Shown piece by piece: positions 7,717-15,789 of a DNA stretch of 25,239 bases. The translations under genes and the position numbers were made by a program. This DNA comes from Planctomycetota bacterium (GTDB lineage: Bacteria > Planctomycetota > Planctomycetia > Pirellulales > Pirellulaceae). The notes below the pieces were generated by a model. That model was not told the origin of the DNA. It saw only the letters and a list, made by a program, of their open reading frames with translations, and did no database searches. Position 1 is the stretch's first letter, and each line of letters begins with the position of its first letter. The stretch spans positions 1 through 25,239 of the forward strand of contig JAPLNJ010000563.1 in the NCBI GenBank assembly GCA_026692885.1, in the 5' to 3' direction.

Positions 7717-10314
7717 CTATCTCGCGGCCGTGGTGTCCCTGACGTCGTCGTAAACCTCTTGGCCCTCGCGCATGGCTTGCCAGATACGATCCTCGATCTG
7801 CCGACGATGCCGCCAGGCCTTGAGGCGCTGTTGGTCGGCGGCGCAGGGTTGGAAGCCGGGCATCTCGGCGCGGGGGTGCTCGGCGAGTGACGACTGGCCG
7901 GTGCGGATTAGCGTCAGAGCTTCCGTATACCCGGGTGTGTCGGCGCTGGGAAAGGCGCGCAGGCTGGCGCTGCGTTCGGGGCGCGTGAAATTGACGGGCA
8001 ACTCGCCCACGGCCAACAACGAACCGGGTGGCGTGGAACCGCCAAGGTACGCGTTCACCGTGTTCCAGCCCCACACCTTCCCCTCTGGCGCCGCGGAGAT
8101 GACTTGGCCCAATCGCAATAGTTGCCGATGGTCCAGCGGGCTGCGGCCCCAAGTATTGCCGGTGTAGTAGTCCTCATAGACCGGATAGTAGGGGGCGTTG
8201 AGGTCGATCCAGGTAATGATGCGGTCAAGTTCCTCCGGCGCGAGTTGCACTTTCTCATGGCCGGTGCGGAGCAGGTCCACCAGACGGCTGCGATGTGATC
8301 CCCAAGAGTACGGCGGCACGACTGGCAGCGGCCCCGTGCCCACGATGCTGATCAGCGGCTTCGGCTCGCTCCGTTTCGGCAACTGCCACAACGCGGGGGA
8401 ACGGGCCATCAGCGTAACGTACGAGGCATTGAACGCCAAACCCAGGTCGCCTGTCAGGATTTGCTTTTCGCCGGGCCCGTTGCCGTAGTCATGACAGGAG
8501 ACGCACTGGCGGTCGAGTACCGGCTGAACTTCGACGACGTAGTTGAAGTCGCGCGCCGGCCCGTACCACGGCTGGATGCGGCTGGGCCCTCGGCGAAACG
8601 CGAGGGAGTCCGGTCTCCCCGGCGGCACCGTGCGATACGCATGGCAGCCGACACATCCCGCCTTCTCCCCCGGCAGCAAACTGGTGCCGCTACGCATGGA
8701 CTGGACCATCATCCCTTGCTCATCCAGTAACTGGAAATAGACGAAACGGCGGGCCGGCACCTCAAAATAGGCCGAGCCATCGACTTCTACGGGCACCGTG
8801 CCCAGCACGCGTTTGCTGTTGTAGTGATTCCAGCACACGGCCGTGGGATGATGCGACTCCCCGTCGCCCGGTGCCGTCCAATCGCCGATACCCCCCGCTG
8901 GGTAGGTCAGCTTGGCGGGGGCCTCGACGATGCGAATCGTCTTGACGACTCCTCGCGGCACGCCGCCCATCGCATCGCCTTGATACACGTCGGAGATATA
9001 GAACACGCCCGTGTTTCGCTGCGGGTCCACTCGGTCGGGGATCACCGGTGGACGTGGGCGACTGGTCAACAGCGCGGGCTGAAAGCAGCCGGGCGCCTCG
9101 CGGTGCAGCAGCACCTCGTTGCCGAAGACGTCCACCAGAAACAGGGCCATTTCCACGTGCTTGGCATCGACCGTCCGCGCACAGAGAAAGTACTTCTCTG
9201 AAAGGGGATAGGGCGTCGCATACTTCGGTGTCAAACCGACGAAGCTGTCGTAGCTCCCCACCCGGCCGACGATATTCCATTGGGTCAGTCGCGCGCGAAT
9301 ATCCGCGGGCCAGGTGTGCACCCAGGTGCGCGGGCCGTCGTTCCCTTGCAGCGGATCGACGACCACGAGAGCTCCCCACTCGTGATCGTGCACGCTGCCG
9401 AAGATACAACAGACTTGGCTGGAGCTGGGGATGGCTCGTGCGTCGAGCATCGCCCCCGGTTGCCAAGTCAGCCCACCGTAGAGTAACGCTTGACCAGTGC
9501 CATCGGGATTGGTCGTCCACAGTCCGTAGGCAGAGGAGAAATGCTTATCGACGTACTCCCAGCGTGAGTACAGCACGCGGCCGTCGGGCAAGAGGCTGCT
9601 GCGCCCTTCAAACAGGGTGTTGTAGCCGATCTGGTGAATGTTGGCGCCGTCGGCCTCCATCAAGAACAGGCTGGCCATGAGATGCCGTTGGCAGTGGATG
9701 TACTTGGGTTCGCGGGTCGAGCTGAAGAGAATTCTCCCGTTGGGGAGATACACCGGCTGGATGTAGGAAACGTCCGGCGCGAAGGTCAGCTGGCGGAGGT
9801 TCTGGCCGTCCGACTCGATCTCGTACAAATGGTAGTCGTCCTTGGCATCGCGTCGTAAAGAGAAGAGGATGCGTCGGCCATCGAAGTGCACGACTGGATC
9901 CCGGGCAATCCCCTGCGGGACATCGAGCAAGACGCGCGTCGTGCCGGTGGCCGTATCGAGGACCTTGAGTTGTCCGCCACCCCGGAAGCAGCCCGCGACG
10001 ACCGGCTCATTCGCCTGGTACATGGTCTCATCGGGGCCGTGCGTGTTCACATACTGCGGGCGGCGGACGAACAGGATCGGCCGGTTGCTGACGAGCGGGT
10101 TGGCGACGAGCGCCTCACGCTGCAACGCCAGAAACTCTCCCTCGGTCTGCACCGCTTCCAGCCGGCGCAGGTACTCGGCGGCGTGGGGATAAGTCTCCGG
10201 AAAACTGGTCCTCAAGTCTTGAATTGCGCGAATCAACGGTTCCTTGTCAACCGCCTTCAAGGTCGGCTCAAGAAGGAGCAATGACAGCAAGATTCCCGGC
10301 GTTAGTCGCGTCAC
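7717..10314 (-). CDS. HzsA-related secreted diheme protein with TolB/PD40-like propeller (865 aa)
   Basis: The start is GTG 10314, preceded by GGGGGAG, and opens a signal peptide (MTRLTPGILLSLLLLEPTL). Residues ~70-400 hold repeated propeller strands of PD40/TolB type ('DGRRILFSLRRD', 'LPNGRILFSSTREPKY', 'LLPDGRVLYSRWEYVD'). After a beta-rich middle domain come two CxxCH haem c sites, C554-VGC-H558 and C604-VSC-H608. The architecture is that of proteins named HzsA-related, after the alpha subunit of anammox hydrazine synthase, which are widespread in non-anammox planctomycetes. No hzsB/C-like partner is nearby. Expected location is the periplasm, with haem attached after Sec export; the electron partner and substrate are unknown. 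The gene is intact. It lies alone on the minus strand between the two copies of the 61-bp repeat. Confidence 0.8.
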   Translation of the reverse strand: MTRLTPGILLSLLLLEPTLKAVDKEPLIRAIQDLRTSFPETYPHAAEYLRRLEAVQTEGEFLALQREALVANPLVSNRPILFVRRPQYVNTHGPDETMYQANEPVVAGCFRGGGQLKVLDTATGTTRVLLDVPQGIARDPVVHFDGRRILFSLRRDAKDDYHLYEIESDGQNLRQLTFAPDVSYIQPVYLPNGRILFSSTREPKYIHCQRHLMASLFLMEADGANIHQIGYNTLFEGRSSLLPDGRVLYSRWEYVDKHFSSAYGLWTTNPDGTGQALLYGGLTWQPGAMLDARAIPSSSQVCCIFGSVHDHEWGALVVVDPLQGNDGPRTWVHTWPADIRARLTQWNIVGRVGSYDSFVGLTPKYATPYPLSEKYFLCARTVDAKHVEMALFLVDVFGNEVLLHREAPGCFQPALLTSRPRPPVIPDRVDPQRNTGVFYISDVYQGDAMGGVPRGVVKTIRIVEAPAKLTYPAGGIGDWTAPGDGESHHPTAVCWNHYNSKRVLGTVPVEVDGSAYFEVPARRFVYFQLLDEQGMMVQSMRSGTSLLPGEKAGCVGCHAYRTVPPGRPDSLAFRRGPSRIQPWYGPARDFNYVVEVQPVLDRQCVSCHDYGNGPGEKQILTGDLGLAFNASYVTLMARSPALWQLPKRSEPKPLISIVGTGPLPVVPPYSWGSHRSRLVDLLRTGHEKVQLAPEELDRIITWIDLNAPYYPVYEDYYTGNTWGRSPLDHRQLLRLGQVISAAPEGKVWGWNTVNAYLGGSTPPGSLLAVGELPVNFTRPERSASLRAFPSADTPGYTEALTLIRTGQSSLAEHPRAEMPGFQPCAADQQRLKAWRHRRQIEDRIWQAMREGQEVYDDVRDTTAAR

Positions 10315-10840
10315 TGGCGTGTCTCCCCCGGTTGAACTTTTGCCCGGCTGCGCCGGGACTTGGGGTGGCTGGGGCTGAGTACTCGAAGCCCCAGACGAGA
10401 CGCCAGACTGATACTGACTGATAGGAATTTCCTTTTCCGGCTCATGGGAGTCAATCTAGCGGGGGAAAGTGGGAAGTCAACGGGGTCCGGGGTGGCTTCG
10501 CGACGCTGGTGGAGAGCTTCGGGACGGGAAGTGCCGGCCGATCAGGTGGCAAATTCAGGGTGGATTCCGGTGCGGACGCGGACCGACCTCGCACCCGACA
10601 AGCGTCGGCGAGAATCAGAAGGTCGCCCAGAACGTGGCTTCGTCCACGAACGTCAGCTCCCGAAACGCATCGGAAACGGCCAGCCAAATCTCGACGGAAC
10701 AGCTCCCCTCTCCCCACCGCCAACTCGTTCAGCGACAATGATCTGCGGAAATCGGGGAATTTCCCTTGGACCGAGTGTCCAAATTCGAATGGCCAGGTGG
10801 ACTCGCGTCCGCCAACACATGATTCGTCGGGAAAGGCACG
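10315..10840. other. Intergenic region carrying repeat copy 2
   Basis: Between divergent genes (HzsA-related on minus, GxGYxYP on plus) lie 526 bp. Apart from the 61-bp repeat (10416-10476) and its inverted tail (~10479-10498), open frames on both strands are Arg/Pro/Ser-rich with no recognisable domain. I see no RNA gene and no clear promoter. Confidence 0.5.
10416..10476. repeat. 61-bp direct repeat, copy 2
   Basis: Second copy of the element at 7515-7575, same orientation, 60 of 61 bases identical. Immediately downstream, AACGGGGTCCGGGGTGGCTTC is nearly the reverse complement of the sequence that follows copy 1, so the edge of the element has been flipped in one copy. Confidence 0.9.
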
Positions 10841-12562
10841 ATGATGAGGCACCTATCCTGGACCATCCTCTTGTTCGGTTGTATCTCGCTGGCGTCGGTT
10901 GCCGAACCCACCGCCGCCGAGAAGCCTGTGCCGCCGCGCCAAGCCCAAGAGACAAGCGTGGTCCAGCCAGCCGATCTCCCCGCGGGCTTGGCCGTGCTCG
11001 AATCGCCACGCAACTGGGGCGACACGTTCTTACCGAAGTCGAAGCCGCCGGCGCGCGAGGTCCTGTCCGTGCTGCTGGCTGGCCTGAAGACCGACGAACG
11101 GATCGCGCTGACTTGCTTGCAGGGACTGCTGGCGCGGGAGCAGCCGCGGCTGTGGCTGGTCCGCAACCACGACGATCCGTTCTGGATGGACTGGCACCGA
11201 GCCAAGGGCCACGTCGAGCGGTTTGAAACCGTTACCGACTGGACGGCCTTGTTCGACAAGTTCCGCGGCGTCGTGAAGGGCACCGTAATTCCCGATGAGA
11301 AGCTGTTTCGCGGCGATTTGCTGGCCGTGAACGTGGCGGCGTGCGAGGACTTGATCGTGACGTCGCCACAGCTTGCGGAACGGCTGGGCCTGCCGGTCAA
11401 GGTGGACTTGCGCGGACGATTCGCGACCTACGCCGAGGGGCTGCAATGGCTGTGGGCGACCTACAAGGACCGATTCAATCCGCACCTGTGCGACTTCCGC
11501 CATCCCGGCCTGCTGCTGCATGGCACGTTCGATTACAGCTATCAGTGGCGAGGCCTCATGTTCTGGGTGGCTGGCCCGAAGGAGGAAGGCAAACCAGGCG
11601 TGGACCGACTGGCGGAGCATCGACTGGTGGCCAAGATTCTGTCCGAGCTGCCCGTGAATGGCGTCTCCGTCGGCTTTCCTGCGATGGGAGAAGGCGAGGG
11701 AATGGGCGAGCCGCCCGGCGTGGAACTCCTGAGCCGCTACGGCAAGTCGCTCGTGTGCAACAACCACGGGGGCAACTACTCGATCCTCAGCGGCATCCGT
11801 ATCGATCGGCTCGATCCGCCGAAGGCCCCTCCGCCGCCCGTACTCGAACGCGATAAGGTCTACATCGCCCTGGCCCTGTCCGACGGCGACAACCAGATTC
11901 TGTGGCCCGCCTTCTTCCGCCGCTACTTCGAGCATCCGGCCTTTGGGAAATTCCCGCTGGCGTTCGGGATGGGGCCGGCGATTCGCGAATTGCAGCCGGG
12001 ACTCGCGCAGTGGTACTTCGAACACGCGACGCCCACGACGGAGTTCTTTGCCGACGTGTCCGGCGCGGGCTACATGCAGCCGGACCATTTCGCAGAAGCC
12101 TATCGCGATCGCGAGCAAGTGTGGACCGGCTTCCTGCAGTGGACTCGGCGTCTGATGGAGCCACTGGGCCAACGCACGATCCGCACCGTGGGCGGCAGCA
12201 ACGAGAACGTAACACGTTACGCCGACGCCTTGCCGTTCTGCCACAGCATCTTCGCCGACATGGGCCGCTACTCGGGCCGCAGCGGCCTCGCGAACTTGAC
12301 GTACCCGCTGCCCAGCGGCATGCCCGTGTTCCGCGCCGTGACCAGTTGGCGCTACGGGAAGGAAGGCTTCCCGCGCGAGATCCGCGAGCAAGTCGGTTCT
12401 CAGCGTCCGGCCTTCGTCAACGGCTTTGTCCACTGCTGGACCTTTACGATGGACGACTTAGCGAGTATTTACGAGCAACGCGATCCCGATATGATGTTCG
12501 TCACCCCGTTGCAACTTGCCCAGCTGTACCGCGAGGCGCAGACGAAAGGCTGGGCGAAGTAG
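10841..12562 (+). CDS. Secreted GxGYxYP-family putative glycoside hydrolase (573 aa)
   Basis: Signal peptide at ~1-25 (SWTILLFGCISLASVAEP). An N-terminal domain (~60-330) has the pattern seen before GxGYxYP domains: LLAGLKTDERIALTCLQGLL, where enzyme-linked 'ARxQP.LWL' follows. The C-terminal barrel-like domain contains VYIALALSDGDNQ (strand with a D-G-D/N triad typical of the family) and the name motif as GAGYMQP at 408-414, so Tyr of YP is replaced by Gln. The family (Pfam GxGYxYP_N / GxGYxYP) is found in glycan-degrading gene sets of Bacteroidetes and Planctomycetes; the activity is not established. ATG 10841 or 10844 is possible, with GGGAAAGG just upstream; I chose the first. Followed on the same strand by the second oxidoreductase. 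Confidence 0.78.
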   Translation: MMRHLSWTILLFGCISLASVAEPTAAEKPVPPRQAQETSVVQPADLPAGLAVLESPRNWGDTFLPKSKPPAREVLSVLLAGLKTDERIALTCLQGLLAREQPRLWLVRNHDDPFWMDWHRAKGHVERFETVTDWTALFDKFRGVVKGTVIPDEKLFRGDLLAVNVAACEDLIVTSPQLAERLGLPVKVDLRGRFATYAEGLQWLWATYKDRFNPHLCDFRHPGLLLHGTFDYSYQWRGLMFWVAGPKEEGKPGVDRLAEHRLVAKILSELPVNGVSVGFPAMGEGEGMGEPPGVELLSRYGKSLVCNNHGGNYSILSGIRIDRLDPPKAPPPPVLERDKVYIALALSDGDNQILWPAFFRRYFEHPAFGKFPLAFGMGPAIRELQPGLAQWYFEHATPTTEFFADVSGAGYMQPDHFAEAYRDREQVWTGFLQWTRRLMEPLGQRTIRTVGGSNENVTRYADALPFCHSIFADMGRYSGRSGLANLTYPLPSGMPVFRAVTSWRYGKEGFPREIREQVGSQRPAFVNGFVHCWTFTMDDLASIYEQRDPDMMFVTPLQLAQLYREAQTKGWAK

Positions 12563-12598
12563 CCGGCACACGGAGAGGCTGTGAGTTCTTCAGTTTGG

Positions 12599-12678
12599 CT
12601 TGTTGGAGTTCACGCTTTAGCGTGTTTCGAGAGCTGTCTTGCCATGACCGGACAGCCTGAAGGCTGAACTCCAACAAG
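12599..12678. repeat. Intergenic inverted repeat with perfect 14-bp ends
   Basis: CTTGTTGGAGTTCA at 12599-12612 and its exact complement at 12665-12678 enclose about 52 nt. Inner sequence ACGCTTTAGCGTG and AGCCTGAAGGCT are themselves small palindromes. It begins 37 nt after the GxGYxYP stop. The structure suggests a MITE- or REP-like intergenic element; it may also act as a terminator. Confidence 0.8.
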
Positions 12679-12763
12679 AAGTCACAGACTCGGAGCGTGT
12701 GGTCTTCGACGGACGAATCCGACAATCCTTGATTTTGCAGTCCCCAACAACTGGAGGTGCCTG

Positions 12764-14179
12764 ATGAGTGTTCGAACCCAACTGAATCGCCGAACGTTTG
12801 TCCAATGCGTGGGAGCCGGATTGACCGCAGCTGCCGCGCCGCTCGTGCTCCCGTCGCGTGTCTGCACCGTCAACGCCCAGGCACCGAGCAACCGATTCAA
12901 CATCGCGCTGATCGGCTGCGGGGGCCGAGGCACGACGATCCTGCAGGAAGCAGTCGGGCTGGACGCCAACGTGATCGCCCTGTGCGATGCGGATGCGGCG
13001 CGGATCGCCAACACGCGCAAGATGCTGGCCGAGAAGATGCCCGCTGGGCCTGCGGCCGCGGAGAAGACCAACGGCTACGAAGACTACCGCCAGTTAATCG
13101 ACAAGGAAAAGTCTCTCGACGGGGTCCTGATCGCCATCGGCCCCTGGTGGCACGCGCCGATGAGCACCGCCTTCATTAAGGCGGGCAAGCACGTCTACTG
13201 CGAGAAACCGGTGACCCGCCTGGTCTCCGAGGCCCGAACGTTGGGCCAACTGGCTAAGGAATCGAAAGTCACCACGCAGATGGGCACCCAGGGGGCTGCC
13301 AGCGAATCGTTCCGCCGGGGCGTGGAGATCATCCAAGCCGGACTGCTGGGCCAGATCCGCGAAATGCACGTTTGGCACATCAACGAGATGGGTCCGAAAA
13401 GCCACGCCCGCCCGGCGGGTGAAGACCTGGTTCCCGCTGGATTCAATTGGGATCTGTGGGTGGGCCCGTCGCCCATGCGGCCGTTCAAGAAAGATGTGTA
13501 CCAACCCGGCTGTCGGCGGACGGCCATGTGGTTCGACTTCGGCGCCTGGATTCTCGGCGATTTCGGCGTGCATACCTGGCAGTTGCCGGTCCGGGCCCTG
13601 AAGCTCGATTACCCGGTTCGCGTGGAACACGACGTGCCAGAGCCCGTCAAGGAGACGTATGTTTCCAGCACGAAGATCCGCTATGAATTTGCCGCACGGG
13701 GCGACTTGGCCCCGGTCACCGCCTGGAATTACGACTCGGGCAACCGCCCGCCGAAAGAGGCCACGGCCGACGTCGAGGCGGCCTACGGAAACCTGCCGAA
13801 CGTGGGCGCGATGCTCCTGGGCGAGCGTGGCACGATGTATGTCGGCGGCTGGGGGGCGGGCAACCTAATCAAGCTCAAGGGCGATGAGAAGATGCGCGGC
13901 GTGAACGACCATCCGGCCGCGAAGGGTATTCCGCAGACCGAGCCGCGTGCGCCCAAACAGAACCACATGCTCGAATGGATCGAAGCCGCCCAGGGCGGCA
14001 AGAATGCCTATCAGAGTTTTGAAGTCGCCGCGCATTCGATGGAAGTCATCCTGCCTGCGATTGTGTCGCTGCGAATGCAGCGCGCGATCGACTGGGACGG
14101 CGTCAACATGAAAGTCCCCGGCGCGCCGGAAGCCGACCAGTTCATTCAGGCCGACCACCGTAAGAAATGGCTTGTGTGA
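12764..14179 (+). CDS. Tat-exported Gfo/Idh/MocA family oxidoreductase (471 aa)
   Basis: A second NAD(P)-dependent sugar oxidoreductase, not a close copy of the first. The Tat signal is LNRRTFVQCVGAG with an Ala-rich hydrophobic core to ~38. The Rossmann motif is FNIALIGCGGRGTT (~45-58) and the EKP motif is E147-K148-P149 in HVYCEKPV. The C-terminal half has the planctomycete hallmark NWDLWVGPSPMRPF and a D-F-G-A-W-x-L-x-D-F-G-x-H segment that usually lines the active site. A GGAGG lies 8 nt before ATG 12764. Length and ends are normal, so the gene is intact. It follows the GxGYxYP gene by 201 bp containing an inverted repeat, so joint transcription is uncertain. Confidence 0.88.
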   Translation: MSVRTQLNRRTFVQCVGAGLTAAAAPLVLPSRVCTVNAQAPSNRFNIALIGCGGRGTTILQEAVGLDANVIALCDADAARIANTRKMLAEKMPAGPAAAEKTNGYEDYRQLIDKEKSLDGVLIAIGPWWHAPMSTAFIKAGKHVYCEKPVTRLVSEARTLGQLAKESKVTTQMGTQGAASESFRRGVEIIQAGLLGQIREMHVWHINEMGPKSHARPAGEDLVPAGFNWDLWVGPSPMRPFKKDVYQPGCRRTAMWFDFGAWILGDFGVHTWQLPVRALKLDYPVRVEHDVPEPVKETYVSSTKIRYEFAARGDLAPVTAWNYDSGNRPPKEATADVEAAYGNLPNVGAMLLGERGTMYVGGWGAGNLIKLKGDEKMRGVNDHPAAKGIPQTEPRAPKQNHMLEWIEAAQGGKNAYQSFEVAAHSMEVILPAIVSLRMQRAIDWDGVNMKVPGAPEADQFIQADHRKKWLV

Positions 14180-14186
14180 AAAGCGG

Positions 14187-14297
14187 CTTTCATCCGTACC
14201 CCTGACGTTTCGCAACTCATCCGTGCTCCGGCTTTGCCAGCCGTGCTAGGCAGACCATTTTGTAGCACGGATGGCAGGGCCGGGGGACGGATGAAAG
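14187..14297. repeat. Nested inverted repeats downstream of the oxidoreductase
   Basis: Outer arms CTTTCATCCGT (14187-14197) and ACGGATGAAAG (14287-14297) enclose inner arms CATCCGTGCT (14218-14227) and AGCACGGATG (14264-14273). Because the outer and inner arms share CATCCGT, alternative pairings are possible. It starts 7 nt after the stop codon and could serve as terminator or be a mobile palindrome. Confidence 0.75.
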
Positions 14298-14324
14298 ACG
14301 ACCCGAGACGCGTTCCGTTCCAAA

Positions 14325-14338
14325 CGGAGTGAACTCCG
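14325..14338. repeat. 14-bp palindrome CGGAGTGAACTCCG
   Basis: A near-perfect dyad (CGGAGT-GA-ACTCCG) 60 nt before the next start codon. It may be an operator or a piece of another intergenic repeat; nothing else supports either reading. Confidence 0.4.
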
Positions 14339-14398
14339 CTCTACGACTTTGTGCGCGTGTCGTGCGAACCGAACCTCTACGATCAAAAAGGATCTCTC

Positions 14399-15381
14399 AT
14401 GCACCAAATTCTTGCCGTCCTGGCTACGTTATTCCTGGCCCTCGTCACGCCCTGGGTGCACGGCCAGCAGGTCTCCGGCCAACGGATGCGGCAGGTGTAT
14501 GAAGAGGTCAAAACGCCGTTCAAGTATGGCGTGGTGATCCGCGGCGAAGACCGCAATCCGGTGGATTGTCCCAGCGTGTTCCGCTTCGAGCAGAAGTGGA
14601 CCATGATCTGCGTCTGCATGAACAAGGTCGGCTATGAAACCCACTTGGCCGAGAGCGATGATCTGCTGAATTGGAAAACGCTCGGCAAGATCATGTCCTT
14701 CCGCAAAGAGGGCTGGGATGCGCGGCAGGCGGCAGGCGGCGTGGCGTTGTGTGATCCGGCTTGGGGCGGCTCCAGTGAACTGCGGATGGTTGACGGCAAG
14801 TACTGGCTGTCCTACGTCGGCGGGGCGCTACAGGGCTACGAAACGGACCCGCTATCCATCGGGATGGCGTGGACGACGACGCCGGCAAGAGTCCACGAAT
14901 GGACTCGTTTACCTGAGAATCCGGTGCTGACCCGCGAGCAGCCCGACGTGCGCAAGTTCGAACAGGAGACACTCTACAAGCTTGCATCGACGCCGTCCAC
15001 GTGGCCGATGACGACGCCTGGGAGCCGCAGGGCGAGAAGACCAGCACCGGCGGGGGCCCCGAAGGCAGAGTCTATCGCCACGCGGTGGCGGGCGGCTGGT
15101 TCAGTTGGAAGCTCGCTGTGCAGCCCAACCGCGCGAACCGGCTCGTGTGCACCTATTGGGGCGGTGATCCCGATCGGGCGTTCGACATCCTGATCGACGG
15201 GGTGAAGCTCACGACGCAGACGGTCAACGGCGACCGCCCCGGCCAGTTCCTCGACGTGGAGTACGCAATTCCCGTGGAACTCACCCGGAACAAGCAGCAC
15301 GTAACGGTGAAGTTCCAGGCTCATCCCGGCAAGGTCGCGGGCGGAGTCTATGCCTGCAAGATCCCGACTGGAAAGCCCTGA
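14399..15381 (+). pseudogene. Chimeric remnant: GH43/GH117-like N-terminus joined to a GH127-type C-terminal domain (DUF6805-like)
   Basis: The ATG at 14399 opens a signal peptide (HQILAVLATLFLALVTPWVHG) and then ~170 residues of five-bladed-propeller glycosidase sequence: FKYGVVIRGEDRNPVDCPSV, DDLLNWKTLGKI, GGSSELRMVDGKYWLSYVGG. The D of DCPSV is where such enzymes keep their first catalytic Asp. Around 14980 the propeller reading ends in mid-domain. A different frame (about 14985-15381) then encodes DAWEPQGEKTSTGGG, YRHAVAGGWFSWKLAV, LVCTYWGGDPDRAFDILIDG and FDVEYAIP-like sequence ending at a TGA at 15379. That second part matches the C-terminal beta-sandwich of GH127 beta-L-arabinofuranosidases. 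Two different genes have thus been fused out of frame, each losing most of its length. Confidence 0.65.
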
Positions 15382-15434
15382 GAGGAAGGCTCCTGTGTGC
15401 AGTAGTCCGACCACACTCAAGGAGGAGGACAACC

Positions 15435-15762
15435 ATGCGAAGAAGACCAACTTTGCGTCCCATCTTGGCAGTCGTTGGCTTGGCAGTGCTGCTCGTACCA
15501 CTGGCCGCGTTGCGTGCCAAACAGCGGCTTCCGGCCTAACGACTTCTTCGTCATCCCGCGGGATGATGGCGCCACGCTCCGCGGCTATCTGCGTGCGGCC
15601 ACCGATGCCGGTGCAGACGCGATCCTGCTGACCAGCTTCAACGAGTGGCCGGAGACCACAGTGGTCGAACCGTCGTCGTCGAAACCCAACCTACAAGACA
15701 CACGGCGAAAACGTGATAGCGCAACTTCAAAGACTACCGCCCACCGGAACTGGTCACCCTGA
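15435..15762 (+). pseudogene. Signal peptide and C-terminal fragment of a GH99/WbsX-like glycosidase
   Basis: A strong GGAGGAGG leads ATG 15435, which encodes an ideal signal peptide (RRRPTLRPILAVVGLAVLLV) but stops at TAA 15538. Another frame from ~15525 then reads FRPNDFFVIPRDDGATLRGY, DAGADAILLTSFNEWPETT and VVEPSS. 'ILLTSFNEWPE.T.VEPS' is the end of (beta/alpha)8 enzymes of the GH99-like / WbsX type, with the two Glu as usual catalytic-cleft residues. Almost all of the barrel, perhaps 300 residues, is absent. After 15690 the frame shifts again (a third frame reads RNFKDYRPPELVTLKLRFQG up to ~15790). The gene has kept its start and its end and lost the middle. Confidence 0.6.
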
Positions 15763-15789
15763 AGCTGCGTTTTCAGGGGGCCTCGTCGG

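Noticed and set aside
7717..10314. Evidence for anammox metabolism from the HzsA-like protein
   Set aside because: No hzsB/C, hydrazine dehydrogenase or other anammox gene is present, and HzsA-related proteins are common in other planctomycetes.
10360..11226. 288-codon plus-strand open frame across the second 61-bp repeat
   Set aside because: Arg/Pro-rich, overlaps the true start of the GxGYxYP gene in another frame, and has no ribosome site or domain.
11030..12433. 467-codon minus-strand open frame
   Set aside because: Antisense shadow of the GxGYxYP gene.
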